A DNA stretch of 64,000 bases, from assembly GCA_963277665.1 (NCBI GenBank), contig OY728119.1:318948206-319012205 (forward strand), read 5' to 3'. The position numbers and the translations under genes are program-made. The notes under the pieces were generated by a model. The model was not told where the DNA came from and searched no databases. It was given only the letters and a program-made list of their open reading frames with translations. Each line of letters opens with the position of its first letter. The stretch's first letter is position 1. Below, in pieces: positions 50,195 to 61,965 of this stretch. Source of the DNA: Viscum album. Its lineage: Eukaryota; Streptophyta; Magnoliopsida; Santalales; Viscaceae.

Positions 50195-50980
50195 AATGGA
50201 TCATGTACTTTATCAGTTAATGTAAAATTGTGTACATTTAATCATTTTTATCATTATCACCATTTAATTCCTTTGTAGAACTGGTAACACTGCATGAATA
50301 TGTTTAAACAAACAACATCAACTCCAAAAAAATATTCCACCTATATAATAAAAAAATTATTATGAGTAATAAAAAAATAAAATAAATTAATCAAAAACTA
50401 TTATAATCTGTAATCTCAATGGACAATGATTTTACTGTCTAAATATCAAGAGTACATTTACATCTTTCTAAAGGGTTTATTTGATCTAAATATAATCTAA
50501 TCACTAAAATAAGGATTCTTTGTGGACTTCACTACTGTTAGTTAACTACCACTTAACATATCATGTGATTAGAATTTTCTGCCTGATGTCACAGTGATTC
50601 GTTCATTGCACATATTATCACAACCATATATATCATATCACCATTAAAAATTCACATTACCTTCCCTTCCTACACCCATTTAGTACTTGTAAAGATTCCT
50701 GATGCATGCATCTATATATATATAGTAAATGGGTGCAAGAAGAGAAGGAAAAGTGAATTTTGAATGGAGATATGATACAGATGGGGGTGACTGTGTGTGC
50801 GATGAGTGAATCAGGGAGACGCTGGGTAGGAAGTTCAAATCACACGCAGTAGTTAAGCGGTAGTTAACCAAAAGTAGTGAAGTGCACAAAAAATCCTTAG
50901 TTTGGTGAGTAGATTTTTGAGTGATGAACAACCAATCCATGATCTGGATTCTTGAGTTGAATGTTCTGTTGGGATATTTA
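50195..50980. other. Spacer between MULE and gypsy block
   Basis: No domain recognised. A TATA-like run (CTATATATATATAG) lies near 50709. A 127-codon open frame on the minus strand (50680-51063) resembles nothing I know and overlaps the gypsy reverse transcriptase remnant on the plus strand. Confidence 0.35.
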
Positions 50981-51302
50981 GAATCAATAGGATTCATGTG
51001 GACTATTACTTCTCTATGGTTTATCCTATTATTTTCACTATAAAGGATGAATAGTCTTTTCACTTATGTATAGGTAATTGATTATTTTACAAGTTGAAAA
51101 TACAGATTTTGTATCCCCTTCCACAACTAAATTATATCATTGACCAACTAAGTGGTTTCAAGATCTTCTCGAAGATCGAATTTAGATCCTATTTCCATTA
51201 GTTTAGGGTGATACCATACAAAATTCAATGATTTTATTTTATGAAATATTTATAACATTTACAATTTCATTGTACTGTAATTTGATCTAATGAATTCAAC
51301 AG
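50981..51302 (+). pseudogene. Ty3/gypsy reverse transcriptase fragment
   Basis: This is the N-terminal half of a gypsy-type reverse transcriptase. The reading gives ESIGFMWTITSLW (family KGFIRPS.SPW), then an IDY word, then YPLPQLNYIIDQLSGFKIFS and KIEFRSYFH (family KYPLPRIDDLFDQL.GA..FSKIDLRSGYHQ.R). After a frameshift comes YNFIVL, a stop and FDLMNST (family YEFLVMPFGLTNAP). The YxDD palm motif and RNase H are absent: at 51303 the sequence switches to integrase. Stops and one frameshift; dead. Confidence 0.75.
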
Positions 51303-51483
51303 GTGAAGGCCAGGAAAAAGAGGCCTACTGGGTTTTTGAAGCCTCTACCTATTCTTGAATTTAAGTGGGATTATTACATTATAGGATTAATTAAAAGATT
51401 ATCCAAGACACATCAAACGAATAATTTAGTATGAGCGATCATTGATCATCTAATGAAGGTATTCCACTTCTTGCTTCTCAGGG
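51303..51483 (+). pseudogene. Ty3/gypsy integrase fragment
   Basis: The frame reads VKARKKRPTGFLKPLPILEF, then KWDYYIIGLIKRLSKT, one TGA where Trp is usual, and AIIDHLMKVFHFLL. It matches the gypsy integrase stretch VKAEHQRP.GLLQPL.IPEWKW...MDFV.GLP(K/R)T......WVIVDRLTKSAHF. The first catalytic Asp of that family (MDF) is Gly here. It continues in the same frame into protease-like sequence instead of the rest of the integrase. Confidence 0.8.
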
Positions 51484-51692
51484 GTACCTTCACTGTTGAT
51501 GATAATAGAGCATCACATTCCTTTTTATCTTCTCAATTTTCCAATGGTTTGGGTTTGGATGTGGAGTTATTTGATTGTGTTATGAACATTAACATGCCAA
51601 TTGGAGTTCTATCTAAATATATTAGATGTTTAAAAGAATGTTCTTTAGAAATTACTGGCTACGATTTCATTTTGGTTGTATTTATGCTGTAA
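51484..51692 (+). pseudogene. Ty3/gypsy protease fragment fused after integrase
   Basis: RGTFTVDDNRASHSFLSSQF, then NGLGLDVELFDCVM, matches the gypsy aspartic protease (LFDSGA(S/T)HSFVS..F...LGL). The active-site DSG reads DNR. In intact elements protease precedes reverse transcriptase, so its place after integrase, in the same frame, shows a rearranged element. The join lies within the word RGTFTV, which fits either domain. Confidence 0.7.
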
Positions 51693-52026
51693 ATTATAGA
51701 ATTTGATTTAATTCCAAGTATGAATTATCTAGTTAAATACTTAGATTATATTGAATATTATCGAATGATATTTTCCTGTCTATATCTATAAGGGGAAGCT
51801 ATATCCATTAGGTAGATTAATATCTTTGATCTGGTCATGCAGTACCAATTCATTTCGTATTAGATTGACTAACAGTTCCGTTAACAGACTATTTTATGAT
51901 TCTTTCAAGCATTACAAGTTAAATTTCATACCTTACATGATAAATGTCATATCTTATACACAATTAATGTTTTACAATTCAAACATTCAGATAGGGTAGC
52001 CTCTATTTCCTACTTAGGAGACGCAC
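51693..52026. other. Spacer upstream of the PMD gene
   Basis: No coding trace. It may hold the start region of the PMD gene, but no TATA box stands out. Confidence 0.3.
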
Positions 52027-54290
52027 ATGTCACGTGATGTGTTGGCGCATCAACCTATTAGACTTCATGTTGTTTGGAGAGCGCATCGTTTTTATCATGA
52101 TACACCACTTGGAGATATTTCTCTATACGTCAGATGTGCTAGATTTTATGAAGTCTTTATGTGTAACTTCAAGACCATTGATCACCATTTTATTACAGTA
52201 TTGGTTGAGAGATGGTGGCCAAAGACATACACATATCATCTCCCAGTGGGGGATATGACTATTACATTAAAAAATCTTCCCTAAATGCTTAGTTTACCCA
52301 TCCACTGACATACAATTACGGGTGCCCCTAAAGTCAATTGGTCTACAGTCATACAATGTCCACTGGGCATTGACATCTTTGACATATGAGGTGTCCTCCA
52401 AGGTTCATGCCTACGCATGAGGTGGTTTGAGGATAATTTCCCCATCATTCCTGTTGATTTTGGTGAGTAGACGCTTATTCAGTACACATGTGCATATATT
52501 TTGTGACTGATAGAAGGCAATTTGTGCATCGACTACTCCACCACATTGGTTCACATGACGTTCCTCTCATTACTTTGTGATCTGGATCAAAAAACTACAT
52601 ATAGTTGGGGGTCTATTTTATTTTCACATATATAAATTTGTCTCTATACAAGTTCTCATGCCGATGCACATTAGATTGTAGGTTGTATGAATTTGGTCCA
52701 GATTTGGTTTTGGGAGTGTTTTCCATGCATTGCTCCTCGAGTTATCACACCACTTGCACCGAATCTATTTCAAGACTCTCCTTGGGGACATTGGTATGTT
52801 ACCATTATTACTTTCATTATTTATTACTTTTGTTATTTTTTTAATAATCATACCATATATTACTATTTTTTAACTAGGTGGAATCGATATCAAATGTATG
52901 GACATACTTCAAGACATTGTGTGCACAGTTTTAGACAGATATTTGATGTTAGAGCGGAATCTGATGTAAGCTAAACATATTTTGTAGAAACATTTGTTTA
53001 GTTATTTCATTTTTATGCTATTTCAATGTAATCTTAGTAAAAATATCATGAATCTATATGAATGTTTTTTGAGTTTACATTTTTGGTTTCATGGACTCCA
53101 TATACAGGTTTTTTCAATGCATCACTTCCACCAAAATACGTAAAAATGATTGGAGATTGTGTTGTAGTGGTGCCACTCATCCACTTCCACATCATTTAGT
53201 GGAACATCCAGACTGGGGCATGCACCGGTTTGGTTATATATAGCATATAACCATCGTACCATGATAGGATTATGACTTTCAATCAATTATGCTTATAGAT
53301 AGATAGACCAAAGGCTGGAAGTGGTTTCATTCAACTAATATCAAGCTTTGGGACACTCATGCCCAATATGGTATTGTTTCATACGGATATCCCACAACAC
53401 ACTATCAGTTATCTAATCAGGGGGATTATACAGAATGATGTCGAAGACACATAATCATGCACATTACACATCAGTGGATTGGCATTCAACAGTTGGTATG
53501 TTTACTAATATTTATTAAAATTTTTTCAAATAGATTTTGGTATTAATTTGAATCTTATTTAATTTTTAGTGATATGACATTTATAATTTTTCAAATATCA
53601 CAAATCCCCAGGTGGAGGCACATATTAGGTGGAATGTTGTTCAGCGAGATGTGTTGGATCTCATTGATCATCTTCAGTTCATACGTGACTATTTATATGA
53701 TGAGGTTCCATAGGTATATCCAGATCCATATCCTCTAGCCGATGCTTCTATAGATATTGACGTCTCGTCTATGCCTGCTGAGTACGATACACCACTAACA
53801 CCACCTCCAACTAGATAATAGAGATGAGTATATCATGAGAGGTAGAGGTGATGACATATATGCCCAAGAGCATCTCCTGTAAATGCTACCACACCATAGA
53901 GAGATGATTCTACCCTGCTGACTGATGATACATGTATAGTAGGGAGATGCTTGTCTTCCACATATGCAATCTCTGATGACTGCTTTAGAATACGATCTGG
54001 GTGTGGTAACACAGCTTGTGGTGGCCACCTCTCTAGCTGACAAGGACTGATTCAATGTCCCTTTTCTTCTATTTTTTCGAGCAGTAGGGTCATGTAGCTC
54101 CACATATTATTTTGGACTGTCATGCAAACATGATTGGACAATCCTATACATAGCTACCTAAGGAGGCACCCAAAGCAACAAAAGAGGTGGAACCCCCATC
54201 TAGGACACCGGAGCGACACATATGTCAGACATGGAGTGGGTGTGAGGTTCAGACGCCACATTGTGGTACTAGGGGGCATCATAATTTAAT
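52027..54290 (+). pseudogene. Plant mobile domain (PMD, MAIN-like) protein, multi-exon
   Basis: PMD proteins occur as host genes (MAIN/MAIL family, meristem maintenance and silencing) and inside MULE and gypsy elements. Exon 1 starts at ATG 52027: MSRDVLAHQPIRLHVVWRAH, then FITVLVERWWPKTYTYHLPV, the PMD hallmark (LI.ALVERWRPETHTFHLP.GE.TITL). It continues with PIH.HTITGAPKV.W and YSWGSILFSHIYKF, then FGFGSVF and the PNLFQDSPWGHW word. A donor GTATGT near 52794 and acceptor AACTAG at 52877 lead to WNRYQMYGHTSRHCVHSFRQ. A further exon (about 53106-53500) has TKGWKWFHSTNIKLWDTHAQ and the Y.(W)CRRHI word. The last exon (about 53610-54290) ends with CGTRGHH, as MULE-borne PMDs often end CGTGGH. 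Several stops and frameshifts. Its position next to a MULE transposase supports the element-borne class. Confidence 0.82.
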
Positions 54291-55690
54291 TATTTAGATG
54301 TCATGTTTTATAAATTATTGATTGAAAGTTATTTTATATTTTATTATCAAAAAACATTTAAGAAAAGAGTGAGAAACTAGCAAATCCATGAAAAAAACTA
54401 GAACGAAATAACCCCCAGTAAAATATAGGTTCTGCCTACCCCCAGCAAGTACATCATGTCAAAAACCATTACTAATGCATCACCACTCCATATGCAGCCG
54501 TGCAAGGATGCATGATCATAGAACCAATGGTCCAACCATACCCACTCAGACACCCAATTCCAACTACCATGCATAGTTGACAACTACATACTATGAACCC
54601 CATCAGAAGCAGAACTAGGTATAGTACTGGGAGAGTGATACTGAAACATCACATTAAAAAACAAAAAAAATGACCAACAAGCATATTCCATTCAAACTAG
54701 AAAACCTTCCAACCCATGAATAAAAACGTCAATTTAACTAGAGACATCAAAATGTAATTTAACACTACCATCACTATAAGCATGTAAATTATAATGTTCA
54801 AAAATAGTCTACATTAAATATGTGACACTTACTAATAAATATAGATTTATAATTATAAATTTAAGGGATATATTTATTATTATATAATTATACATGTTTC
54901 TATATAAATAGATATTTATAATTAGTTATATATACATTTAGAATCATATAATTGTTATTAAATATTCATAATTCTGTTAATAGAAATATGTTTATAAATC
55001 GTTCTTTATAAATATTTGTTAATTTAAAAATAAATGTTAAATATTTATTAACATACAATTATTTTTATTATATAGTTATGAATATAATTATAATTATATT
55101 AGATATATTAAGTGGTAAATATTTATATATTGATAAATATATTTAAAATATTTATAAACATATGTTATTTTATAAATATGTCACAAATAATTAAATATAA
55201 TAACTTTATTTATTATATGTTTAAAAATATTTCAAATTTATTTATAAATAAAAAATTTAACAATATAAATATAGATTTATAATTATATAATTATAAATAC
55301 ATCTATAAATATGACTATAATTATATATTTATTATGGATAATTATAATTATATATTTATTATAAAACTTTATAATTATAAATTTATTATAAATATATATT
55401 TACTAAACTATAAATAAATTTTAAATATATATGTAACCATATTATAATAATTATATATTTACAAATATATTTACATTCAATTTTTTATAAATATATTTAT
55501 AAATTAATATTTATAAACATACTTTATTTTTTTAATATATATTTATTAATATAATTATAATTATTTATTAAAAAAAGTTTGGCTCAAAGACCTATTTATT
55601 AAAATGAGAAAAATGATCAAGGGAAGTGAAAGATAAGTATATATTTACAAAATGGACAATCAAAAAAACAGAAACTTAGCAGCTCACGAG
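54291..55690. other. Spacer and TA-rich tract
   Basis: 54291-54800 has no recognised feature (open frame 54398-54583, minus, looks like chance). 54800-55570 is almost pure A/T built from TATAAATATA-like words, without a clean tandem period. Confidence 0.4.
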
Positions 55691-55699
55691 TTGGTGCTC

Positions 55700-57700
55700 G
55701 TACTATGGTGTGAGGCACATCCACCCCATCTATGAGGATTTCATCTTCTTCTCCATGATTTCATTTGTAACTAAGGGCCACCTTTATCATCTAGAAACCC
55801 ATCGTCAATATCACCAAAAAACGCTTCATTTCTTGCTTCACCTCATTCACTATTCTGTCTGTCCTCTTAAATGCAACTTGAAGACAGAATATCAAAATAA
55901 TCGTGAGTAGTGAACAACATGTTTGGTGTCACCTAATGTTTACGGAATTCAGTGGAGAAACATTATTAATTTTTTCAAGAGACTGATTATTGAGATTTTA
56001 ATCCATATTTTTGGACCCAATAGATTGTGAAGCTTTCACCTGGGTCTCTTTAAGACTATCATGAGAAATGGTGGTCTCCATAGCTTCCTTAGGACAATCC
56101 TATGCAAGGTAGAGAGGACCCTTTTTAGCATATGAGACAACTATAGTTTTATAATTATCAGTGTTTGATGGATTCAGTCCTTTTTCAATCCCTTGAGTAG
56201 TGTTTTAGTTAGGTTCAATCACAAATGTCTGAGGAATAATTTGTGCAAGGTATATATTCCCTTGATTGGAATACGAGAGACCTTTATGCACAACAGATTT
56301 CATGTTAACATTGATTTTCGTATTACCCACAAAAATATGTGGTGTAATAGTAAATTCATATTTCACACTCTCAATGCCCAATGGGTTCAAAACATAATCA
56401 ATCCCATGGGAAATAGATTGTAAAGGTTCACTAACCATAGGAGTCATAGACATCTAAGTGTTGTCGGTATTAGCTAGACTATTCAAAGAGATATCTTTTT
56501 TTGCAGCATGGTGACATACAACAGGAAATGAAGAGACCAATTTATTTGAGATCAAAATATTACATGGAATATCCTGAGTAGTTTGTCCCAGAATAAGAAC
56601 ATATGTGCATTTTTCTCTCTTGTGTTTAAAATAGGAAGAATCTTCAGCCTTGTCTTTCCCATTTTGGTTTCTTAATTAGATCATTTGTTGCTCTTTCCAA
56701 AACTTGGTGTCTTCTTGATCTTGTTCATAAACCTCCCTGACATCCTGAAAATCATCAGATTCTTTATATCCTTTTCATCTAGTAACCCTCTATTAAAACC
56801 AACTTTAAATGAGAAACCATGCACTATTATGTGATGGTATTCAACAATGTCATCCCATGATGGTTGGGCTTTTTCATTTACTTTAACTTCATAATTATTT
56901 TTGTTATCTAGTATAGGAATGTTTGGTCATCTAGTATTATGAGTGCCATCAGGAAGGGTTTTCATGGCTAAATGAGATGAGGCCTTATCAATAGAGATAA
57001 TTTCCCTTGGAGAATTTGGGATCTGAATATCAAAGTTGATACCAGTATTGGTTTCACCATTGATTTCAATATTTTCTTCCTTACCTTGAGTAATCTGTTT
57101 AGATCCTATATTCCAACAATGTTGTCCTTCGTTCCCCTTAAACTGAAAAATGGGGCAGACAATATCAGCTCTATATATGGATTTAGAGTGTAAATAATCC
57201 AAAAAGAATCACAAAAGGGTGGAATATTCTTATACTCAATTTTAAAATTAATTTCATCAGTCGATGTAGAAATAATTACTCTATCAATTGATGAATAATT
57301 GAAATCATCTTCCACTAAAACTCTAGCATATTGACCAAAGATAACCTATTCAATGGAATTATCTATTATTATTGGAATAACAACAACCAGTGCAATATCA
57401 AAGAGAATTTTGGGGTGCCATAAAACCTAGTTTAGGCCATGAATTATTATCCAAACTAGTGCATAGGTCTCCCTAAACTCATTGGGATTAAATTCAATCT
57501 TCAAATCATGAATTCGTAGCAAGTATGGTAAACGAATGATTGAACCCGTGCTCTATGAATTTCATTTCATTTCCATATATGGGAATAAGATATGAAAAAA
57601 TCCAAGCCTAGAGAAATACATTTGAAGTATGTAGACCCCCAAACAGAAGCTAATCGAGAATTTAGACTAGGGATTTTGCATGGTTGCATACCTTTCATTA
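55700..57700 (-). pseudogene. DUF4283/CCHC (zf-CCHC_4) protein, LINE ORF1-like
   Basis: On the minus strand, about 57650 down to 57110, successive frames give FFHILFPYMEMK, FNPNEFRETYALVWIIIHGL, a WHPKILFDIA word, then ARVLVEDDFNYSSIDRV and FKIEYKNIPPFCDSFWIIYT. This follows the DUF4283 pattern (G.F.F.F....D......, FNPN....T.A.VWVR..GLP.EYW.P..L..IA..., ARVLVEVDLSKPL, V.YE.LP.FC..C..IGH). In the CCHC knuckle that should follow PPFC, only the first Cys is clear. Low-complexity polar sequence continues to about 56200, and scattered frames to about 55700. Such proteins are usually the first product of plant LINEs; no endonuclease or reverse transcriptase follows here. Several stops and frameshifts. 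Confidence 0.65.
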
Positions 57701-58029
57701 ACAAAATTAAAGCGATGATCGTATTTTTTCATATATCAATCCATTAAGAGATGGCATCATCTGAATCCAAAACATGTGCTATAGAACCCTTTCAATTGAT
57801 TCCTTGTGAGACCAAGTCTGAAATCAAGATGAAGGAACCTCCAAAGAAACAATCAAATGAAGAGAAACGTGTTGAGTCTCCCATAGAAATCACTTTTCTT
57901 CCCTTGGTAGGATGTCATTTTCTCCCAACATCATCATGAATTGGGAGATACAAGTAGAGGTTGAAGCTTCACGAAAGGTTTAGGGTGAGCGAGTCGATAG
58001 GGTTTGAAGAGAGATTCCTCTCCCCTTCT

Positions 58030-58950
58030 TAAATATCCTTTAGAATATATTTATAACCATATTAAATATAATAAAAGGTAAATATTTATTAATATTTAAA
58101 TAAATTTCAAATATTTATAAAAATATATATATTTATTTGTAAATATATAATCATTAATTAATTGCAACAGTATTATTTTTATATGTTAAAAAATGATCAA
58201 AATTTATTTATAAATAATAACTTATAACTATATTAATATTGATTTATAATTTTATAATTATAAATACATTTCTAAATATATATATAATTACATATTTATT
58301 ATGAATAATTATAAATATATAATTATTATAAATATTAATAAGTATATATTTATTATGAATATATATTTAGGTATTTATAAATAAATTTTAAATACACATG
58401 TAACCATATTTTAATAGATATATTTTTATAAATGTATTTACATTCATATTATATTTATAATTATATTAATGATTATATATTAATTATTTTTATCAATATT
58501 ATTTTATTATATTTATAATTATAAATTTATTATATTTATTGTTACAAATTTATTATATTTATAACTATATATTTTTAATTATATTTAATATATATATATA
58601 TATATGTATACAATTTAGAAATATTTAATTATAGAAAGATTTAATATAGAATTATATATTTATATAATTATAATTATTTATACAAATATAAATATATATC
58701 AGGAATATATTATTATTATATAATTATTAATCAATCTATATAAAAAAATATTCATAATTATAAAATTATATTTACAATTATGAAATTTAATAAACATTTA
58801 GACACCAAATATTATTATATATATTTTGTAAATATATAATTACACATATATATTTATTTATTTATAAAAAATTTAAATTATTTCAAAACACATATTAATT
58901 TATAAATATATATATTTATGAATATAATTATAATTATATTATATATGTTA
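58030..58950. repeat. TA-rich tract
   Basis: Almost pure A/T made of ATATTTATAAATATA-like words, including a TA run near 58590. No coding signal; resembles 54800-55570 and 59350-61500. Confidence 0.6.
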
Positions 58951-58984
58951 AACGGTGGGCTATTGTTGGTGAAATAACAAAAAA

Positions 58985-59105
58985 ACTCAAAACCCCACTT
59001 TAAGTGGTGCTTTGACAAAATATCCACGAGCGCCACTTCATTTGGTGCTCAAATAACCCATTTTCCAAATTAACAAAACCCTAAACCCCTTTAATTAATG
59101 AAACA
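58985..59105 (+). repeat. Hairpin module, copy 1 (plus)
   Basis: Contains CCCCACTTTAAGTGGTGC (58993-59010) and GCGCCACTTCATTTGGTGC (59030-59049), both imperfect palindromes, then AAACCCTAAACCCCTTTAAT. Same order of parts as copy 3. Confidence 0.6.
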
Positions 59106-59182
59106 CTTCAATATAATTTTCCCACAAGTAGGACTTCCTTAATGATTACAATGAACTATACATGAACAGAAAAATTTGGGGA

Positions 59183-59315
59183 AGGGGGTATTTTTTTATA
59201 TATAGAATTAGATGGGTGTAGGGTTTGATGATTTATGGGAATGTGGTGCCACAACACCAAACCAATCAACACTTTGATAAAAAACCCCAAAGCACATAAT
59301 GAATTAGTGCTTTGG
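59183..59315 (-). repeat. Hairpin module, copy 2 (inverted)
   Basis: Contains GGGTGTAGGGTTTGATG, GGAATGTGGTGCCACAACA and the hairpin CCCCAAAGCAC..GTGCTTTGGG (59284-59315, 11-base loop). It is the reverse complement, with few differences, of copy 3 at 61827-61965. Confidence 0.75.
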
Positions 59316-61500
59316 GTTCCATTCCCCATTCCCACATCACCCCCTCACCGCCACTATTTATATATAATAGTATTAAATATAATTCTATATTTATTTTAAT
59401 AATTATAAAAAAAATAATACTTATTATTTTTTAATTGTAAATATTTATTTATAGATATTAATTATATATATATATATATATATAATTTCATATATATATT
59501 TATAATTATTTATATATTAATAATTATATTTAACCATAATTGAAAATAAATATCTATACAAATAAATTTATATTTATTTATAAATAGTTATATGTTTAAT
59601 AATATTTAAACTTTTTTTATAAATAAATATACATTTATTACTATATAAATACATATTTAATAATTTATGATTATAAATGTTTATAAATATATTAATATAA
59701 ATGTATACAATTATGTAATTTAATTTATATAAATAAATGTATATAAATATATATAATTATAATTATAAATATATAATTTGCTACAATAATAATATATTTA
59801 TAATTACATATAAATATATATTTAAATACACATTTAAAATATATTTATATATACATTTAAAATATATTTATATATACATTTAAAATATATTTATATACTG
59901 ATTTAAAATATATTTATAATTATATATATATATATTTATGTATATATTTATTTATATTTTTAAATTTACAGTTATAGAAATGAATAAATATATAAATTAT
60001 AATATTTATTAAGTGTATATATAAATATATTAGATTTATAAATCTATTATATTTGTATATAAATTGAAAATATATTTATAAATTTAATATATTTATATTT
60101 TTATAAATTTAATATATTTTTAATGTATTTTAAATGTGTATATATATATATTAAATTTATAATTGTACATTTAAACTATATAATAAATAAATATATATAT
60201 ATACATTTATAATATATACATTTACAATATATTATATTTATAAATCTAATATATTGATATGTACATTTAAAATATACTATAAATATTTTAAATTTATAAA
60301 TATATTTGTACATTAAATTTATAAATATAAAATATATTTAAAATATAAATATATTTATAAATTTAATACATCTATAATTTTAATATAATTAAAATATTAA
60401 TATATTTATTAATTTAATATATTTATAAATTTAATAAATTTTTATATAAATATTATATATTTATTTTATTAATATATTTATAAATTATATGTATTTAAAA
60501 TTTATTATTAATATAATTATAATATTAATTTATTTATTAATTAATATATTTAAAATATATTTATATATTTAATATATTTATGGGTACATTTAATATATTT
60601 ATATATACATTTAATGTATGTTGTACTAATAAATATAATATATTTATACATACATTTAAAATATATTTATAAATTTAATATATTTATTTATACATTTAAA
60701 TTACATTTAAAATTTATTAAATTTATAAAAATATAAAAATATAAAATATTTAAATTTATTAATATATTTTAATTGTATATTAAAATAGATTAGATATATA
60801 TATCTTATAAATTTATATATACATTTACAATATTTAATAATTTATATATAAATTTATTTATATAAATATGTATTTACAATTGTAGATAAATATACTTATA
60901 AATATTTAAATAATTATAAAAAAATTAATTATAAATATATACAATATATATATATATATATAATAAAAAATGTTTTTTAAATGTATATATAAATATATGA
61001 ACAATTATATATATAATTATATATACATTTTAAAAATATATAATTATATAATTATAGTTGTATTTATATACATTTACATATATATATATATATAATTATA
61101 TATATATAGTTATATACATTTATAAATATATATTTAATTATATAATTATTTATATTTATATAAATATATTTATATAAAATGATAAACCTATATTTTTAAA
61201 TCTATATTTATATAGTTCTAAATATATATTTATTTATAAATAAATATAAAATATTCATAAAAATATAATAATTTATATATAAATATACATTTATTTATAT
61301 AAATATTAATATAAAATAATAGATAAATATAATAATAATTATATAAATAATTGTAAATATATATGTAATTTTAATGGGATAATTTTAAATACGAATATAA
61401 ATAAATAAATAAATACATAATAAAGATAATAAAAAATCAATATTTATAAATAATTATTTATAATTATAGAATTATAAATAAATATATATATATATATATA
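59316..61500. repeat. TA-rich tract with a 23-bp tandem array
   Basis: About 2.1 kb of nearly pure A/T. Around 59826-59920 a 23-bp unit (TACATTTAAAATATATTTAT plus ATA) recurs four times, anchored at 59830, 59853, 59876 and 59899. Elsewhere the same words are less regular. The tract lies between the inverted copies 2 and 3 of the hairpin module. Confidence 0.6.
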
Positions 61501-61826
61501 TGATTCTTGGGGGTACAATTACATTTAACAAACACACACACATGCTAAAAATGTGGGCCAAAGACCCCAAAGGGATAACCCACCCATAAAGCCTTATTTT
61601 GTTTAGTACATGGACCGAAGAACCAGTAGGCATGGAGGTCATTACATGGACCAAAGAACAAAAATCTGTCCCAAAGACCTAGTGCTGCGTCATTCCTATA
61701 TCATGCCTACATCAATATCAATCTAGGTCATGCATGTGTCATCGCTTGCTTGCATCATGTCTGCATCACCGTCTGCCTGTGTGACCGTCTACCAGTGGAA
61801 ATTCACTTCTACTCATATTTAAAGGA
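61501..61826. other. Non-TA spacer with CATGC/CTGCATCA words
   Basis: A sharp return to mixed sequence. Words such as GCATCATGTCTGCATCACCG and CCGTCTGCCTGTGTGACCGT repeat at irregular 20-26 bp steps between 61680 and 61795. No gene. Confidence 0.4.
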
Positions 61827-61965
61827 CCCCAAAGCACCAATTCATTAAGTGCTTTGGGGTTTTTTTGTCAAATCACCGATTGGTTTGTTGTTGTGGAACC
61901 ACATTCCTCTAAACCATCAAACCCTACACCCTTTTAATTATATATAATTTTTTACCCTATATCCA
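61827..61965 (+). repeat. Hairpin module, copy 3 (plus)
   Basis: CCCCAAAGCAC (61827-61837) and GTGCTTTGGGG (61849-61859) form a perfect 11-bp stem around an 11-base loop, followed by a T-run. The module then continues with the complement of copy 2 up to CCCTACACCCTTTTAATTAT. Confidence 0.75.

Noticed and set aside
50680..51063. 127-codon minus-strand open frame
   Set aside because: No domain recognised, and its right part overlaps gypsy reverse transcriptase motifs on the plus strand.
53795..54103. 102-codon minus-strand open frame
   Set aside because: It is the shadow of the PMD C-terminal exon on the plus strand.
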